A stretch of 64,000 nucleotides of DNA, from assembly GCA_035547425.1 (NCBI GenBank), contig DASZUU010000034.1, forward strand, positions 62,001 to 126,000, written 5' to 3'. Shown one piece after another: positions 34,199 through 42,711 of the stretch. The position numbers and the translations under genes were made by a program. Position 1 is the stretch's first letter. Each line of letters opens with the position of its first letter. The DNA is from Alloacidobacterium sp035547425 (GTDB lineage: Bacteria; Acidobacteriota; Terriglobia; Terriglobales; Acidobacteriaceae). The notes under the pieces were generated by a model, which was given only the letters and a program-made list of their open reading frames with translations, made no database searches and was not told where the DNA came from.

Positions 34199-34786
34199 AT
34201 GGCAGGGCGTCCACGGGAATTCGACAAGGCAGCAGCGCTTGTACGCGCGCGCGATCTTTTCTGGGAGCGTGGATACGAAGGCGTATCGATGTCCGACCTG
34301 GTGCAAGCGCTGGGTATTGCATCAGCGCGTATTTATGCAGCCTTTGGCTCCAAAGAAAATTTGTTTCGAGAGGCCATTGCCCTTTACGAAGCGAATGAAG
34401 GCGGGTTTGCCGATCGCGCTCTCAAAGAAGAGCCAACAGCATTGCGCGCCATTGAGAGAATGCTTCGCGAAGGCATTGAGCTCTATACAGGAAAAAAGAA
34501 CCCTCGAGGGTGCATGGTGGTTGCATCGGCTACAAACTGCTCCAGTGAAAATGAGCCCTTGCGAGAATGGCTGGAACAGCATCGGCGCGCCCGGACCGCA
34601 AGCATTGTGAAGCGGATTAAGAAGGCGATTCGAGAGGGCGAACTACCTAAAAAAGCAGATGCGCAGGCGTTCGGCGATCTCTGTGCAGCCGCCTTACATG
34701 GAATTTCTGTACAAGCGCGTGACGGGGTAAGCCGGGAACGATTGCTGGCAACAGTTCCCCTGGTCCTCAGACTGTTGCAAGCTTGA
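34199..34786 (+). CDS. TetR family transcriptional regulator
   Basis: This 195-residue protein has an N-terminal helix-turn-helix typical of TetR (ARDLFWERGYEGVSMSDLVQALGIASARIYAAFGSKENLFREAI, about 17-60) and a helical ligand domain. The start at 34199 has GGAG five bases upstream. It is divergent from the alcohol dehydrogenase gene, which it most likely represses together with its own gene. Confidence 0.9.
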   Translation: MAGRPREFDKAAALVRARDLFWERGYEGVSMSDLVQALGIASARIYAAFGSKENLFREAIALYEANEGGFADRALKEEPTALRAIERMLREGIELYTGKKNPRGCMVVASATNCSSENEPLREWLEQHRRARTASIVKRIKKAIREGELPKKADAQAFGDLCAAALHGISVQARDGVSRERLLATVPLVLRLLQA

Positions 34787-34836
34787 ATGCAGGACAGCTA
34801 TAGCAATCCAATGCGGGCGCAGCACGTGAAAGCAGC

Positions 34837-35526
34837 TTATTCCGGCGGAGGTGACGGCTTGTTTGCCAGATCGCAGGCGCGCCATAGATACCAGCTGGCT
34901 ACTGAACGCCATGGTTCCCAGCGTTTGCCGCGACGCAGCATCTCTTCCGGCTTTGCCAGCATGGATGCATCGAAGGGTTTGTTCTTCGGCAGCTTTTTAA
35001 ATGTGAGAGAAAAGCCTTTACGCACGCCATAATCGGTGATGGGGAAAACATTCGGCCTGCCGAGACGAAAGATCAAAAGCATTTCTACCGTCCATTTGCC
35101 GATGCCGCGCACCTCCGTAAGCCGCTCTACAATTTCTTCGTCCGACATACGGCGAATCTGCAGCAGCGTGGGTACTGTGCCGTCGATAGTTTTGGCGGCG
35201 AGGTCGCGCAAAGCCTTGCTTTTGCCGGCAGAAAGGCCTGCAGAGCGCAGCATGTCATCACTTGCGCCGAGCAGATGCTCCGGGCTGGGGTGAATTTCGC
35301 CGAAAAGGGTGAGCAGACGCCGTAGAATCGCCGCAGCGGCTTTTCCGTGCAGTTGCTGGTAAATGATGGATTCGAGGAGAGCCTCAAAAGGCGAATGCTG
35401 GCTTTTGAGCTTCATGGTGAAAGGGCCGGCGCGCTCGATCAGCTCGCCAAGCTTTGGATCGGCGGCGGAGAGCTCGCGGCAGGCCAGAGCGGCATCGTAT
35501 CGTACAGGGCGTCGTCCATCAGTCAT
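34837..35526 (-). CDS. DNA-3-methyladenine glycosylase II-like (HhH-GPD family)
   Basis: This 229-residue protein contains the helix-hairpin-helix LTEVRGIGKWTVEMLLIF (about 139-156), followed by FPITDYGVRKG with the catalytic aspartate (about 167). It has no Fe-S cysteine cluster, so it resembles AlkA rather than Nth or MutY. It removes alkylated bases from DNA. The start at 35526 (MTDGRRPVRYD) lies 42 bp from the divergent aldehyde dehydrogenase start. Confidence 0.88.
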   Translation of the reverse strand: MTDGRRPVRYDAALACRELSAADPKLGELIERAGPFTMKLKSQHSPFEALLESIIYQQLHGKAAAAILRRLLTLFGEIHPSPEHLLGASDDMLRSAGLSAGKSKALRDLAAKTIDGTVPTLLQIRRMSDEEIVERLTEVRGIGKWTVEMLLIFRLGRPNVFPITDYGVRKGFSLTFKKLPKNKPFDASMLAKPEEMLRRGKRWEPWRSVASWYLWRACDLANKPSPPPE

Positions 35527-35567
35527 CGGTGCAAGTGTACGCGAATTCGGGCGATAATGGGGAACAA

Positions 35568-37010
35568 ATGGCGAATGCAAAGATGAACCGCGGATTTTTG
35601 CTGGGTGGGCAGGAAATATTTGAAGGCAAAGAGGTAGAGATTCGCTCGCCCTGGGATCAGGGAATTGTGGGAACCGTGCGGCAAGCGGACCGTGGCCATG
35701 CTATGGAAGCGGTACAGAAGCTGGATGCTGCATTTGCCGCTACCCGTAAGCTGGCCGCTTATCAGCGTAAACAAATATTGGAACATGTGGCTGATCGTAT
35801 TGCCGCCGAGAAAGAGTCGCTGGCAATGCTGATTGTGGCAGAAGCCGGCAAGCCCGTAAAAACGGCGCGCGCAGAAGTCGACCGCGCTGTTTTGACCTTT
35901 CGCACCGCTGCGGAAGAAACTGTGCGAGAGGATGGCGAGATACTATCGCTTGACCTGCTGAAAGGCACAGAAGGCCGCTGGGGAATGGTGCGGCGTTTCC
36001 CGATAGGCCCGATCTTCGCCGTCACGCCGTTCAACTTTCCAGTGAATCTTGTCGCGCATAAGCTGGCTCCGGCAATTGCCGCCGGCTGCCCGATTTTGCT
36101 TAAGCCCGCGCCACAAACGCCATTTTGTTCCTTGCGGCTTGGCGATTTTCTTCTCGAAGCCGGCTGGCCCGCAGATGCGCTCGCCATCATGCCTCTTTCC
36201 AATGGAGATACGGTCTTCCTTCTGGAGCATGAAGATCGGCTGAAGGCATTCAGCTTTACCGGAAGCGCGAAGGTAGGCTGGGCGCTGAAGCAAAAAGCTG
36301 CCAAGAAGCGCGTTCTGCTTGAACTTGGCGGCAATGCGGCCATCATCGTTCACAGCGACTGGCCCGATCTCGCAGCTGCCGCAAAAAACATCGTCGCAGC
36401 AGGAACAAGCTACGCGGGCCAGAGCTGCATTTCCGTGCAGCGTGTTTATGTCGAGCGGCCTATCTTTGACGCATTCAGGCAACAGGCGGTTCAGGCGGCG
36501 GGAACGCTGGTATGCGGAGATCCTGCGAACGAGGCCACCGATGTTGGACCGGTGATTCGCCTTGAGGATGCAGAACGCATTGAAGGCTGGATCGATGAAG
36601 CCCGCGCGGGCGGAGCCGAGGTCTTAACCGGAGGCTCACGGGAAGGCATGCTGGTTGAGCCGACATTGCTCACCGGCACACGCAGTTCCATGAAGGTTCT
36701 CGATGAAGAAGTATTCGCGCCGGTCATTGTGGTCGAGCCATACGACGATTTCGATGCGGTGCTCGATGAAGTCAATCGTTCACGCTATGGGCTACAGGCA
36801 GGACTATTGACACGCGATGCCGGACGGATCTTTCGTGCCTATGAACGGCTCGATGTCGGCGGGCTGATCGTTGGTGATATGCCGACGTGGCGCCTCGATC
36901 CTATGCCATATGGTGGAGTGAAGGATTCCGGAATGGGCCGCGAGGGATTGCGCTACGCCATGGAAGAGATGACCGAGCGCAAACTTCTGGTCATGGCAAT
37001 CAACACATAG
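35568..37010 (+). CDS. NAD(P)-dependent aldehyde dehydrogenase
   Basis: This 480-residue protein has the family motifs: VTPFNFPVNL, FTGSAKVG, LLELGGNAA (Glu about 252) and GQSCISVQRV (nucleophile Cys about 287), ending with PYGGVKDSGMGREG. It oxidises an aldehyde to the acid. The GGGGA sequence before ATG 35568 fits a ribosome site. A Rieske oxygenase gene follows after 40 bp, so both may act in one degradation route. Confidence 0.92.
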   Translation: MANAKMNRGFLLGGQEIFEGKEVEIRSPWDQGIVGTVRQADRGHAMEAVQKLDAAFAATRKLAAYQRKQILEHVADRIAAEKESLAMLIVAEAGKPVKTARAEVDRAVLTFRTAAEETVREDGEILSLDLLKGTEGRWGMVRRFPIGPIFAVTPFNFPVNLVAHKLAPAIAAGCPILLKPAPQTPFCSLRLGDFLLEAGWPADALAIMPLSNGDTVFLLEHEDRLKAFSFTGSAKVGWALKQKAAKKRVLLELGGNAAIIVHSDWPDLAAAAKNIVAAGTSYAGQSCISVQRVYVERPIFDAFRQQAVQAAGTLVCGDPANEATDVGPVIRLEDAERIEGWIDEARAGGAEVLTGGSREGMLVEPTLLTGTRSSMKVLDEEVFAPVIVVEPYDDFDAVLDEVNRSRYGLQAGLLTRDAGRIFRAYERLDVGGLIVGDMPTWRLDPMPYGGVKDSGMGREGLRYAMEEMTERKLLVMAINT

Positions 37011-37050
37011 GCAGCGAAAGATTCCGTAGCCGCGCTATAGTGAGAAAAGC

Positions 37051-38160
37051 ATGGCGACAAGGCTCACACAGATTGCGGCTCCACAAGGCCCCAGCACAAC
37101 GCTGATTTACAACGACTGGTATCCGGCACTGCGCAGTGAATTACTGCAAGGCAAAAGGCTTGAAACCGTCATGCTTATGGGCATCCCGATGGTGCTCGGC
37201 CGCCGCGCCGATGGACGGCTTTTTGCCATGCGCGACAGCTGTCCGCACCGCGGCATTCCGCTTTCCTGTGGCTGGTTCGACGGCAAGCATTTGACCTGCA
37301 AATATCATGGATGGGCCTTTGAACCGGTGAGCGGACAGTGCAAAGAAATTCCCTCGCTCACCAGCCACGACACGCTGGATGCTACGCGCATCTACGGCAC
37401 AGCTTTCCCCTGTGAAGAGCGCGATGGATATGCGTGGGTCTATGTGCCTGAGCCCGGCGCAGGCCGCGTGCGCGGCGAGGAAGCAGCGCTTCCGCCTGTG
37501 CCCGAAACGCCGAAGTTCAGCACGCGCTTCCGCAGCCGGCATCTCACGGCCGAGCTGCCCTGCAATGTCGATCACGGCATCATTGGCCTTATGGATCCGG
37601 CGCATGGCCCCTTTGTGCATCAATCGTGGTGGTGGCGGAAGCAGGCGAGCATTCACGAGAAAGAAAAGCATTTCGAGCCCATCGAGCAAGGATTCCGCAT
37701 GGCTTCGCATGCTCCTTCAGCAAACAGCGCTCCATATAAGCTGCTCGGAGTTTACGGCGAGCCGATCACAACTACGATTGACTTTGTTTTGCCGAATCGG
37801 CGCTACGAGACGATTCGCGCCGGCGACAAATGGTTCTCCAGCCTGACGACTGTAACTCCAACTGTTACGAATGCGTGCCGCATCGATGTTTATGCAGCCT
37901 GGAACGTGTTTTATCGCATTCCATTTGTAACAACGATCGCTACATTCTTCGGCAAGCGCTTTGTGGAACAGGACCAGGTAACGATGATTCAACAGGCAGA
38001 GGGATTGAAGTACGATCCGACGCTCATGCTGATTGACGACGCGGACCGGCCTGCAAAGTGGTACTTCGCGCTCAAGCAGGCGCGGCTTGAAGCTGCCGCG
38101 AGCGGCCAGCCGATGCGGCATCCGATGCATGGCCCGGTCACGCTGCGCTGGCGCAGCTGA
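37051..38160 (+). CDS. Rieske non-heme iron oxygenase, catalytic subunit
   Basis: This 369-residue protein has the Rieske [2Fe-2S] motif (CPHRG at about 64-68 and CKYHGWAF at about 84-91). The mononuclear iron site follows in the order D-x2-H-x4-H (MDPAHGPFVH, about 182-191). This combination identifies a ring-hydroxylating or demethylating oxygenase alpha subunit. No reductase, ferredoxin or beta subunit gene is nearby, so electrons must come from elsewhere. The substrate is unknown. The stop codon touches the stop of the convergent GH57 gene with no spacer. Confidence 0.85.
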   Translation: MATRLTQIAAPQGPSTTLIYNDWYPALRSELLQGKRLETVMLMGIPMVLGRRADGRLFAMRDSCPHRGIPLSCGWFDGKHLTCKYHGWAFEPVSGQCKEIPSLTSHDTLDATRIYGTAFPCEERDGYAWVYVPEPGAGRVRGEEAALPPVPETPKFSTRFRSRHLTAELPCNVDHGIIGLMDPAHGPFVHQSWWWRKQASIHEKEKHFEPIEQGFRMASHAPSANSAPYKLLGVYGEPITTTIDFVLPNRRYETIRAGDKWFSSLTTVTPTVTNACRIDVYAAWNVFYRIPFVTTIATFFGKRFVEQDQVTMIQQAEGLKYDPTLMLIDDADRPAKWYFALKQARLEAAASGQPMRHPMHGPVTLRWRS

Positions 38161-40656
38161 TCAACCCGCCACCATGGCTTTGGCCAGCTTCTGAGCATCT
38201 TCATCTTCTTCTACAACCAGCTCCTCCACACGAATCCGCATTTGCCTGCCGAGCTCATGGAACCGCTCCTGCCATTCCGCAGATCGCGCCTCTTTGCGCG
38301 ATGTCTTCAGCGTGTCGTACCAGATATTCTGCGCCTGCCAGATATTCAGCTCAAAGGGCAGCTCGGATAAAGTCCGCGCCGTCAGTAAAGCGTCTTCCAG
38401 CAACGCCATGTTTTTGGAATCGGCCTGCATGCGCAGCATGGCGCGCTTCATTCGCTGGTCGCAGAGATAGCTCAATGCGGCTTTATCGACCTCAATTTGA
38501 TCGGCGGCCATAAGCTGCTGATACGCGCGCATCTGTACCGCATCGATAGGATCGCTCTCGATCGCACGCCTGAGCCCTGCATTGATGGCAAAGCTGGCAG
38601 CCAGGCTTAACGCCGCCGGCTTCGGCATGCCCGCACGGCTAAGGAAATGCAACAGGGACGCGTGATCCTCATAAATAGCGATCAGGCTGGATTCCACTTC
38701 CGAAATTGTCGAGTTCAGAATCACGCGCAGAATGCGGCGCTGCTCATCTTTAAAAAGAGACTGAATCGAATAGGTCCGTCCGCCAAAGGCTCGATCCATC
38801 ATGCGCATCACCGCTGGAAAATCGGCATCCACAACGGCACCGCGAACCTGCTCAATAAAGGCTTTCTCCGAATCGGAATCGAGCGATGAGGCGGGCTTTA
38901 CCATGGCCGAAATATTCTGATCGCCAAAATGGATTACGGCGAACTGCACCGTTTCTTTCTCCTGCGTTATCTGCGAAGCGACGCGTGCTCGGCCAAATAA
39001 CAGGCGACTGCGGCCGGAGGTCGCAGATTCATACGCAAGCCTGCGGATGGAGTAGCAGAAGAGCTCGGCTTCATCTGCATAGCTTGTAAACATCGAGCTA
39101 ATGCCGTAGTGAACCGCCACCTGTTCCAGGCCCACGCGCAACCTGCTGATGTCTCTCTCAAATATGGCCGCGCCATCGCCCTGTTCCGGAACATTGCTCT
39201 TTGCCTGCCGCAGCTTCTCCAGAAATTTCTTCTCGAGCGCGGAACCCTCTTCTCCAAAAAGCTGAGCAGCAAGTTGCAGAACGCGCGCGGCATAGGCAAT
39301 GATCTGTACAGTTTCAATGCCGGAAATATCGTCAAAGAACCATCCGCAGCTCGTGTACATCAGCAACGCGTGACGCTGCAGTTCCATCAACTTTAGCGCC
39401 ATGATCCGCTCATCCGCGTCCAGTTCGTGCGTTGCCTGCTGCGCCAGAAATGCAGCCACCGTATCGTTGTTGCGATTCAGAACCACCGAAACATAAGCAT
39501 CGCGAGCAGCCCACACGTCGCCGAATAGCTCAGCGCCCAGCTTTTCTGTAAGAGGAACTACGGCATCGCGCAATTCATCCAGCGCATCGCGTAAAGGCCG
39601 GCGCCACTGCTGGTTCCAGTCCGGCTTGGAACCGGAGTTGCAGCCGCAGTTCGAACGCCAGCGCTCCACCCCATGCGCGCAGCTCCACGAAGAATTCTCA
39701 ACGATGCGAGCTTCATTTACGGGAGGGAAATTCGCCAGGAATTCTCCGTAATTCGTCATCGCTACATCGGGTCTTCTCTCGATAAGCTTCATCGCGTAAG
39801 CCAGCGCCATATCGCCATGCTTGTGGTGATGGCCGTAACTCTCGCCATCCGTTGCCACATGCACCAGCTGCACTTCGTCACCGCTGCGGAAGCCGTCGAT
39901 CAGGCGGGCGGCAAAGTTATCGCCGTTGTGCAGGATTCCTTCAAACGCAATTGCCTGCGAGCGCGCTCCGTCGTAGAAAAATATGGCAATCTCACGTCCG
40001 CCTTCCAGGCGCACCGTGTAAGGCCGTCGCGTATCGAGCGTCTGTACATTTACATCTACCCATGCGGGCTCAGCCTCGCCTGTCTTTACCAATGGACGAA
40101 TGCTTGCGCACTGGCCGGGAGCGCAGATGGTGAAGAGGATGCCATGATCTGCCAGCAGTTCCAGCGTTTCGGTATCTACCGCCGTTTCCGCCAGCCACAT
40201 GCCTTCCGGCTTGCGTCCGAATCGCCGCTCAAAATCGGCAATGCCCCAGCGAATCTGTGTGATTTTGTCACGGGTATTCGCCAGCGGCATGATGATGTGG
40301 TTGTAAACCTGGGCGATTGCAGAGCCATGCCCGGAGTAGCGTTTCTGGCTGGTGAGATCGCCCTCCAGCACCATACGATACGTACGCGGCGCGTTTGCTT
40401 CCAGCCATGACAACAAAGTAGGGCCGAAATTAAAGCTGATATGCGAGTAATTATTCAGAATGCGAATGATCTCGGTCTGCTTATTTACTATGCGCGAGGC
40501 CCCGTTCGGCGCATAACATTCTGAAGTAATGCGCTCGTTCCAGTCGTGGAATGGAGCCGCTGAATCCTGCGTTTCCACCTGCTCCAGCCACGGATTTTCG
40601 CGTGGCGGCTGATAAAAATGGCCGTGGATACAGATATAACGCGTGATATTCGGCAT
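38161..40656 (-). CDS. Glycoside hydrolase family 57 protein with DUF3536 domain
   Basis: This 831-residue protein starts with the GH57 barrel signature HGHFYQPPRENPWLE (about 11-25) and contains GMWLAETAVDTETLELLADHG (about 150-170, with the nucleophile Glu) and HGHxxxxxDG-like blocks. A large C-terminal DUF3536 region with long helices follows (about 430-820). GH57 enzymes cleave or rearrange alpha-glucans or alpha-galactosides; this subtype is usually annotated only as alpha-amylase/alpha-mannosidase-like. There is no signal peptide, so it is probably cytoplasmic, perhaps in glycogen or trehalose metabolism. Confidence 0.88.
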   Translation of the reverse strand: MPNITRYICIHGHFYQPPRENPWLEQVETQDSAAPFHDWNERITSECYAPNGASRIVNKQTEIIRILNNYSHISFNFGPTLLSWLEANAPRTYRMVLEGDLTSQKRYSGHGSAIAQVYNHIIMPLANTRDKITQIRWGIADFERRFGRKPEGMWLAETAVDTETLELLADHGILFTICAPGQCASIRPLVKTGEAEPAWVDVNVQTLDTRRPYTVRLEGGREIAIFFYDGARSQAIAFEGILHNGDNFAARLIDGFRSGDEVQLVHVATDGESYGHHHKHGDMALAYAMKLIERRPDVAMTNYGEFLANFPPVNEARIVENSSWSCAHGVERWRSNCGCNSGSKPDWNQQWRRPLRDALDELRDAVVPLTEKLGAELFGDVWAARDAYVSVVLNRNNDTVAAFLAQQATHELDADERIMALKLMELQRHALLMYTSCGWFFDDISGIETVQIIAYAARVLQLAAQLFGEEGSALEKKFLEKLRQAKSNVPEQGDGAAIFERDISRLRVGLEQVAVHYGISSMFTSYADEAELFCYSIRRLAYESATSGRSRLLFGRARVASQITQEKETVQFAVIHFGDQNISAMVKPASSLDSDSEKAFIEQVRGAVVDADFPAVMRMMDRAFGGRTYSIQSLFKDEQRRILRVILNSTISEVESSLIAIYEDHASLLHFLSRAGMPKPAALSLAASFAINAGLRRAIESDPIDAVQMRAYQQLMAADQIEVDKAALSYLCDQRMKRAMLRMQADSKNMALLEDALLTARTLSELPFELNIWQAQNIWYDTLKTSRKEARSAEWQERFHELGRQMRIRVEELVVEEDEDAQKLAKAMVAG

Positions 40657-40747
40657 GAGAGCTCCAGGTACTTATGCCGATTGTAGAAGAAGCGCGCTAT
40701 CCACGCTGTACACTGTCCTTCATAACAAATCGGAGCAAGTCGAAGCC

Positions 40748-42571
40748 ATGATTCGTAAACCCTTTCGCATCGTTCTTCTGCTGTTGTCTATCCTGGTTGC
40801 CGGAAATTTTTCTTTTGCTGAAAGCCACACATTCAAGGCGGAAAACGGCAAGTTCATGCTGGATGGCAAGCCGTTTCAGGTTATCTCCGGTGAAATGCAC
40901 TACACACGCATTCCGCGCGCGTACTGGCGCGATCGGTTTCTCATGGCCCGAGCGATGGGCCTGAACACCATCACCACATATGTCTTCTGGAATGAGCATG
41001 AGCCGCGGCCAGGCGTTTACGATTTTTCCGGCAATAACGATGTTGCCGAGTTCATCCGCGAAGCGCAGGAGGAAGGCCTGTATGTCATTCTTCGTCCCGG
41101 CCCGTATGCCTGCGCCGAGTGGGAGTTCGGCGGATTCCCTGCATGGCTGCTAAAAGATCACAGCACAGTCATTCGCTCCAGCGATCCGAAATTTATGGAG
41201 CCTGCTAAAAAATGGCTCATGCGGCTTGGCAAGGAATTAGCTCCGCTGCAAATCGGCAATGGCGGCCCCATCATCCTGGTGCAGGTAGAAAACGAATACG
41301 GCTCCTTCGATAAGGATCACGATTACATGGAGCAGATTCACCACGCTATCGTCGATGCCGGCTTCACGAAAGCGCAGCTCTACACAGCCGATGGCCCGGA
41401 ACAGGTGCCGAACGGCTCCCTGCCGGAGCTTCCGGTCGGCATCAACTACGGCACAGGAGATGCGCGCAAAGGCTTTTCCACGCTGAAGAAGATTCGTCCT
41501 GACGGCCCGTTTATCAATAGCGAATACTGGGACGGCTGGTTCGACCATTGGGGATCGAAGCACGCGCAGACGGATGCGAAGCAGCAGGCGGACGATATCG
41601 ATTGGACGCTGCGCCAGGGCTACTCCATCAGCCTCTACATGTTTCACGGCGGCACCAGCTTCGGCTGGATGAATGGCGCCAATTCCAATGGCAAGAATTA
41701 TGAGCCGGATGTCACCAGTTACGATTACGACTCTCCGCTCGATGAGAGTGGACGTCCCGCGCCCAAGTATTTTCTGTTCCGCGATGTTATTGCCAAGGCA
41801 ACCGGAGTGACACCGCCCCCTGTTCCAGAGGTAGCGCCGGCGATCACGATACCGGCATTTACGCTCTCACAAGGAGCTTCCCTCTGGGCGAATCTCGGCA
41901 AGCCAACGCATAGTGAGCAGCCCCTCTCAATGGAAGACCTCGATCAGGCTTACGGCTACATTCTTTACCGAACGACGATCGCAGGCCCGGTCAGCGGCGA
42001 TCTGGTTCTCGATCAGCTCCATGACTATGCGAAGATCTACGTCGATGGCAAGCTGGTCGGCACGCTTGATCGCCGCGAAGATCAGTCGTCACTGCCGCTC
42101 AACATCACGGCTAAGAAAGCCCGGCTCGATATCCTCGTCGAAAACACAGGCCGCGTGAACTTTACCAAGGTGATGCGCGGAGAGCGCAAGGGCATTACCA
42201 AAGAGGTATCACTGGCAGGCAAGCCCATTACCGGATGGGAGATTTACCCGCTCCCGATGACGGCTCCGAATACATACACTTACAGCGAAAAGCCCTGCTC
42301 CGGAGCTTGCTTCTATCGGGCGACTTTCAACGTCGAGAAGCCGGGTGACACCTTCCTGGACACCAGCGCATTCACAAAAGGCCAGGTATGGCTGAATGGC
42401 CATGCCCTTGGCCGCATCTGGAATATCGGGCCGCAGAAAACGCTCTATGTTCCGGGCCCGTGGCTCAAGCAGGGTGAGAATGAGGTTGTAGTCTTCGATC
42501 TTGAAGGGGAATCGGGCCGCAATCTGCAGGGGCTGGACCATCCTGTATTGAATGCAGCGGTAAAAAAATAA
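40748..42571 (+). CDS. Secreted beta-galactosidase, glycoside hydrolase family 35
   Basis: This 607-residue protein has a signal peptide (about 1-26) and a GH35 barrel with GPYACAEWEFGGFPAWLL, VQVENEYGSF (acid/base Glu about 183) and FINSEYWDGWFDHWG (nucleophile Glu about 259). Two or three C-terminal beta-sandwich domains follow, including the GQVWLNGHALGRIWNIGPQ jelly-roll motif. It removes terminal beta-galactose from oligo- or polysaccharides in the periplasm or outside. The start at 40748 gives a clean signal peptide. Confidence 0.92.
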   Translation: MIRKPFRIVLLLLSILVAGNFSFAESHTFKAENGKFMLDGKPFQVISGEMHYTRIPRAYWRDRFLMARAMGLNTITTYVFWNEHEPRPGVYDFSGNNDVAEFIREAQEEGLYVILRPGPYACAEWEFGGFPAWLLKDHSTVIRSSDPKFMEPAKKWLMRLGKELAPLQIGNGGPIILVQVENEYGSFDKDHDYMEQIHHAIVDAGFTKAQLYTADGPEQVPNGSLPELPVGINYGTGDARKGFSTLKKIRPDGPFINSEYWDGWFDHWGSKHAQTDAKQQADDIDWTLRQGYSISLYMFHGGTSFGWMNGANSNGKNYEPDVTSYDYDSPLDESGRPAPKYFLFRDVIAKATGVTPPPVPEVAPAITIPAFTLSQGASLWANLGKPTHSEQPLSMEDLDQAYGYILYRTTIAGPVSGDLVLDQLHDYAKIYVDGKLVGTLDRREDQSSLPLNITAKKARLDILVENTGRVNFTKVMRGERKGITKEVSLAGKPITGWEIYPLPMTAPNTYTYSEKPCSGACFYRATFNVEKPGDTFLDTSAFTKGQVWLNGHALGRIWNIGPQKTLYVPGPWLKQGENEVVVFDLEGESGRNLQGLDHPVLNAAVKK

Positions 42572-42591
42572 CCATGTTCTTCGCCCGAAAC

Positions 42592-42633
42592 AGACGGGAT
42601 GGCTGAAACTAAATCGCCATCCCGCTCGTCTTT
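42592..42633 (+). terminator. Probable terminator after the GH35 gene
   Basis: CGGGATGGC (42595-42603) pairs with GCCATCCCG (42616-42624) over a 12-base loop. The stem can extend with GAC/GTC, followed by a short TTT run. Confidence 0.65.
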
Positions 42634-42711
42634 CCGCTCAATCTTTCGTTGTAACATCTGGTATTCTTCCACTTCCTTTTGACCGATCTTTTTGAGGAGG
42701 ACCACGTCCGC

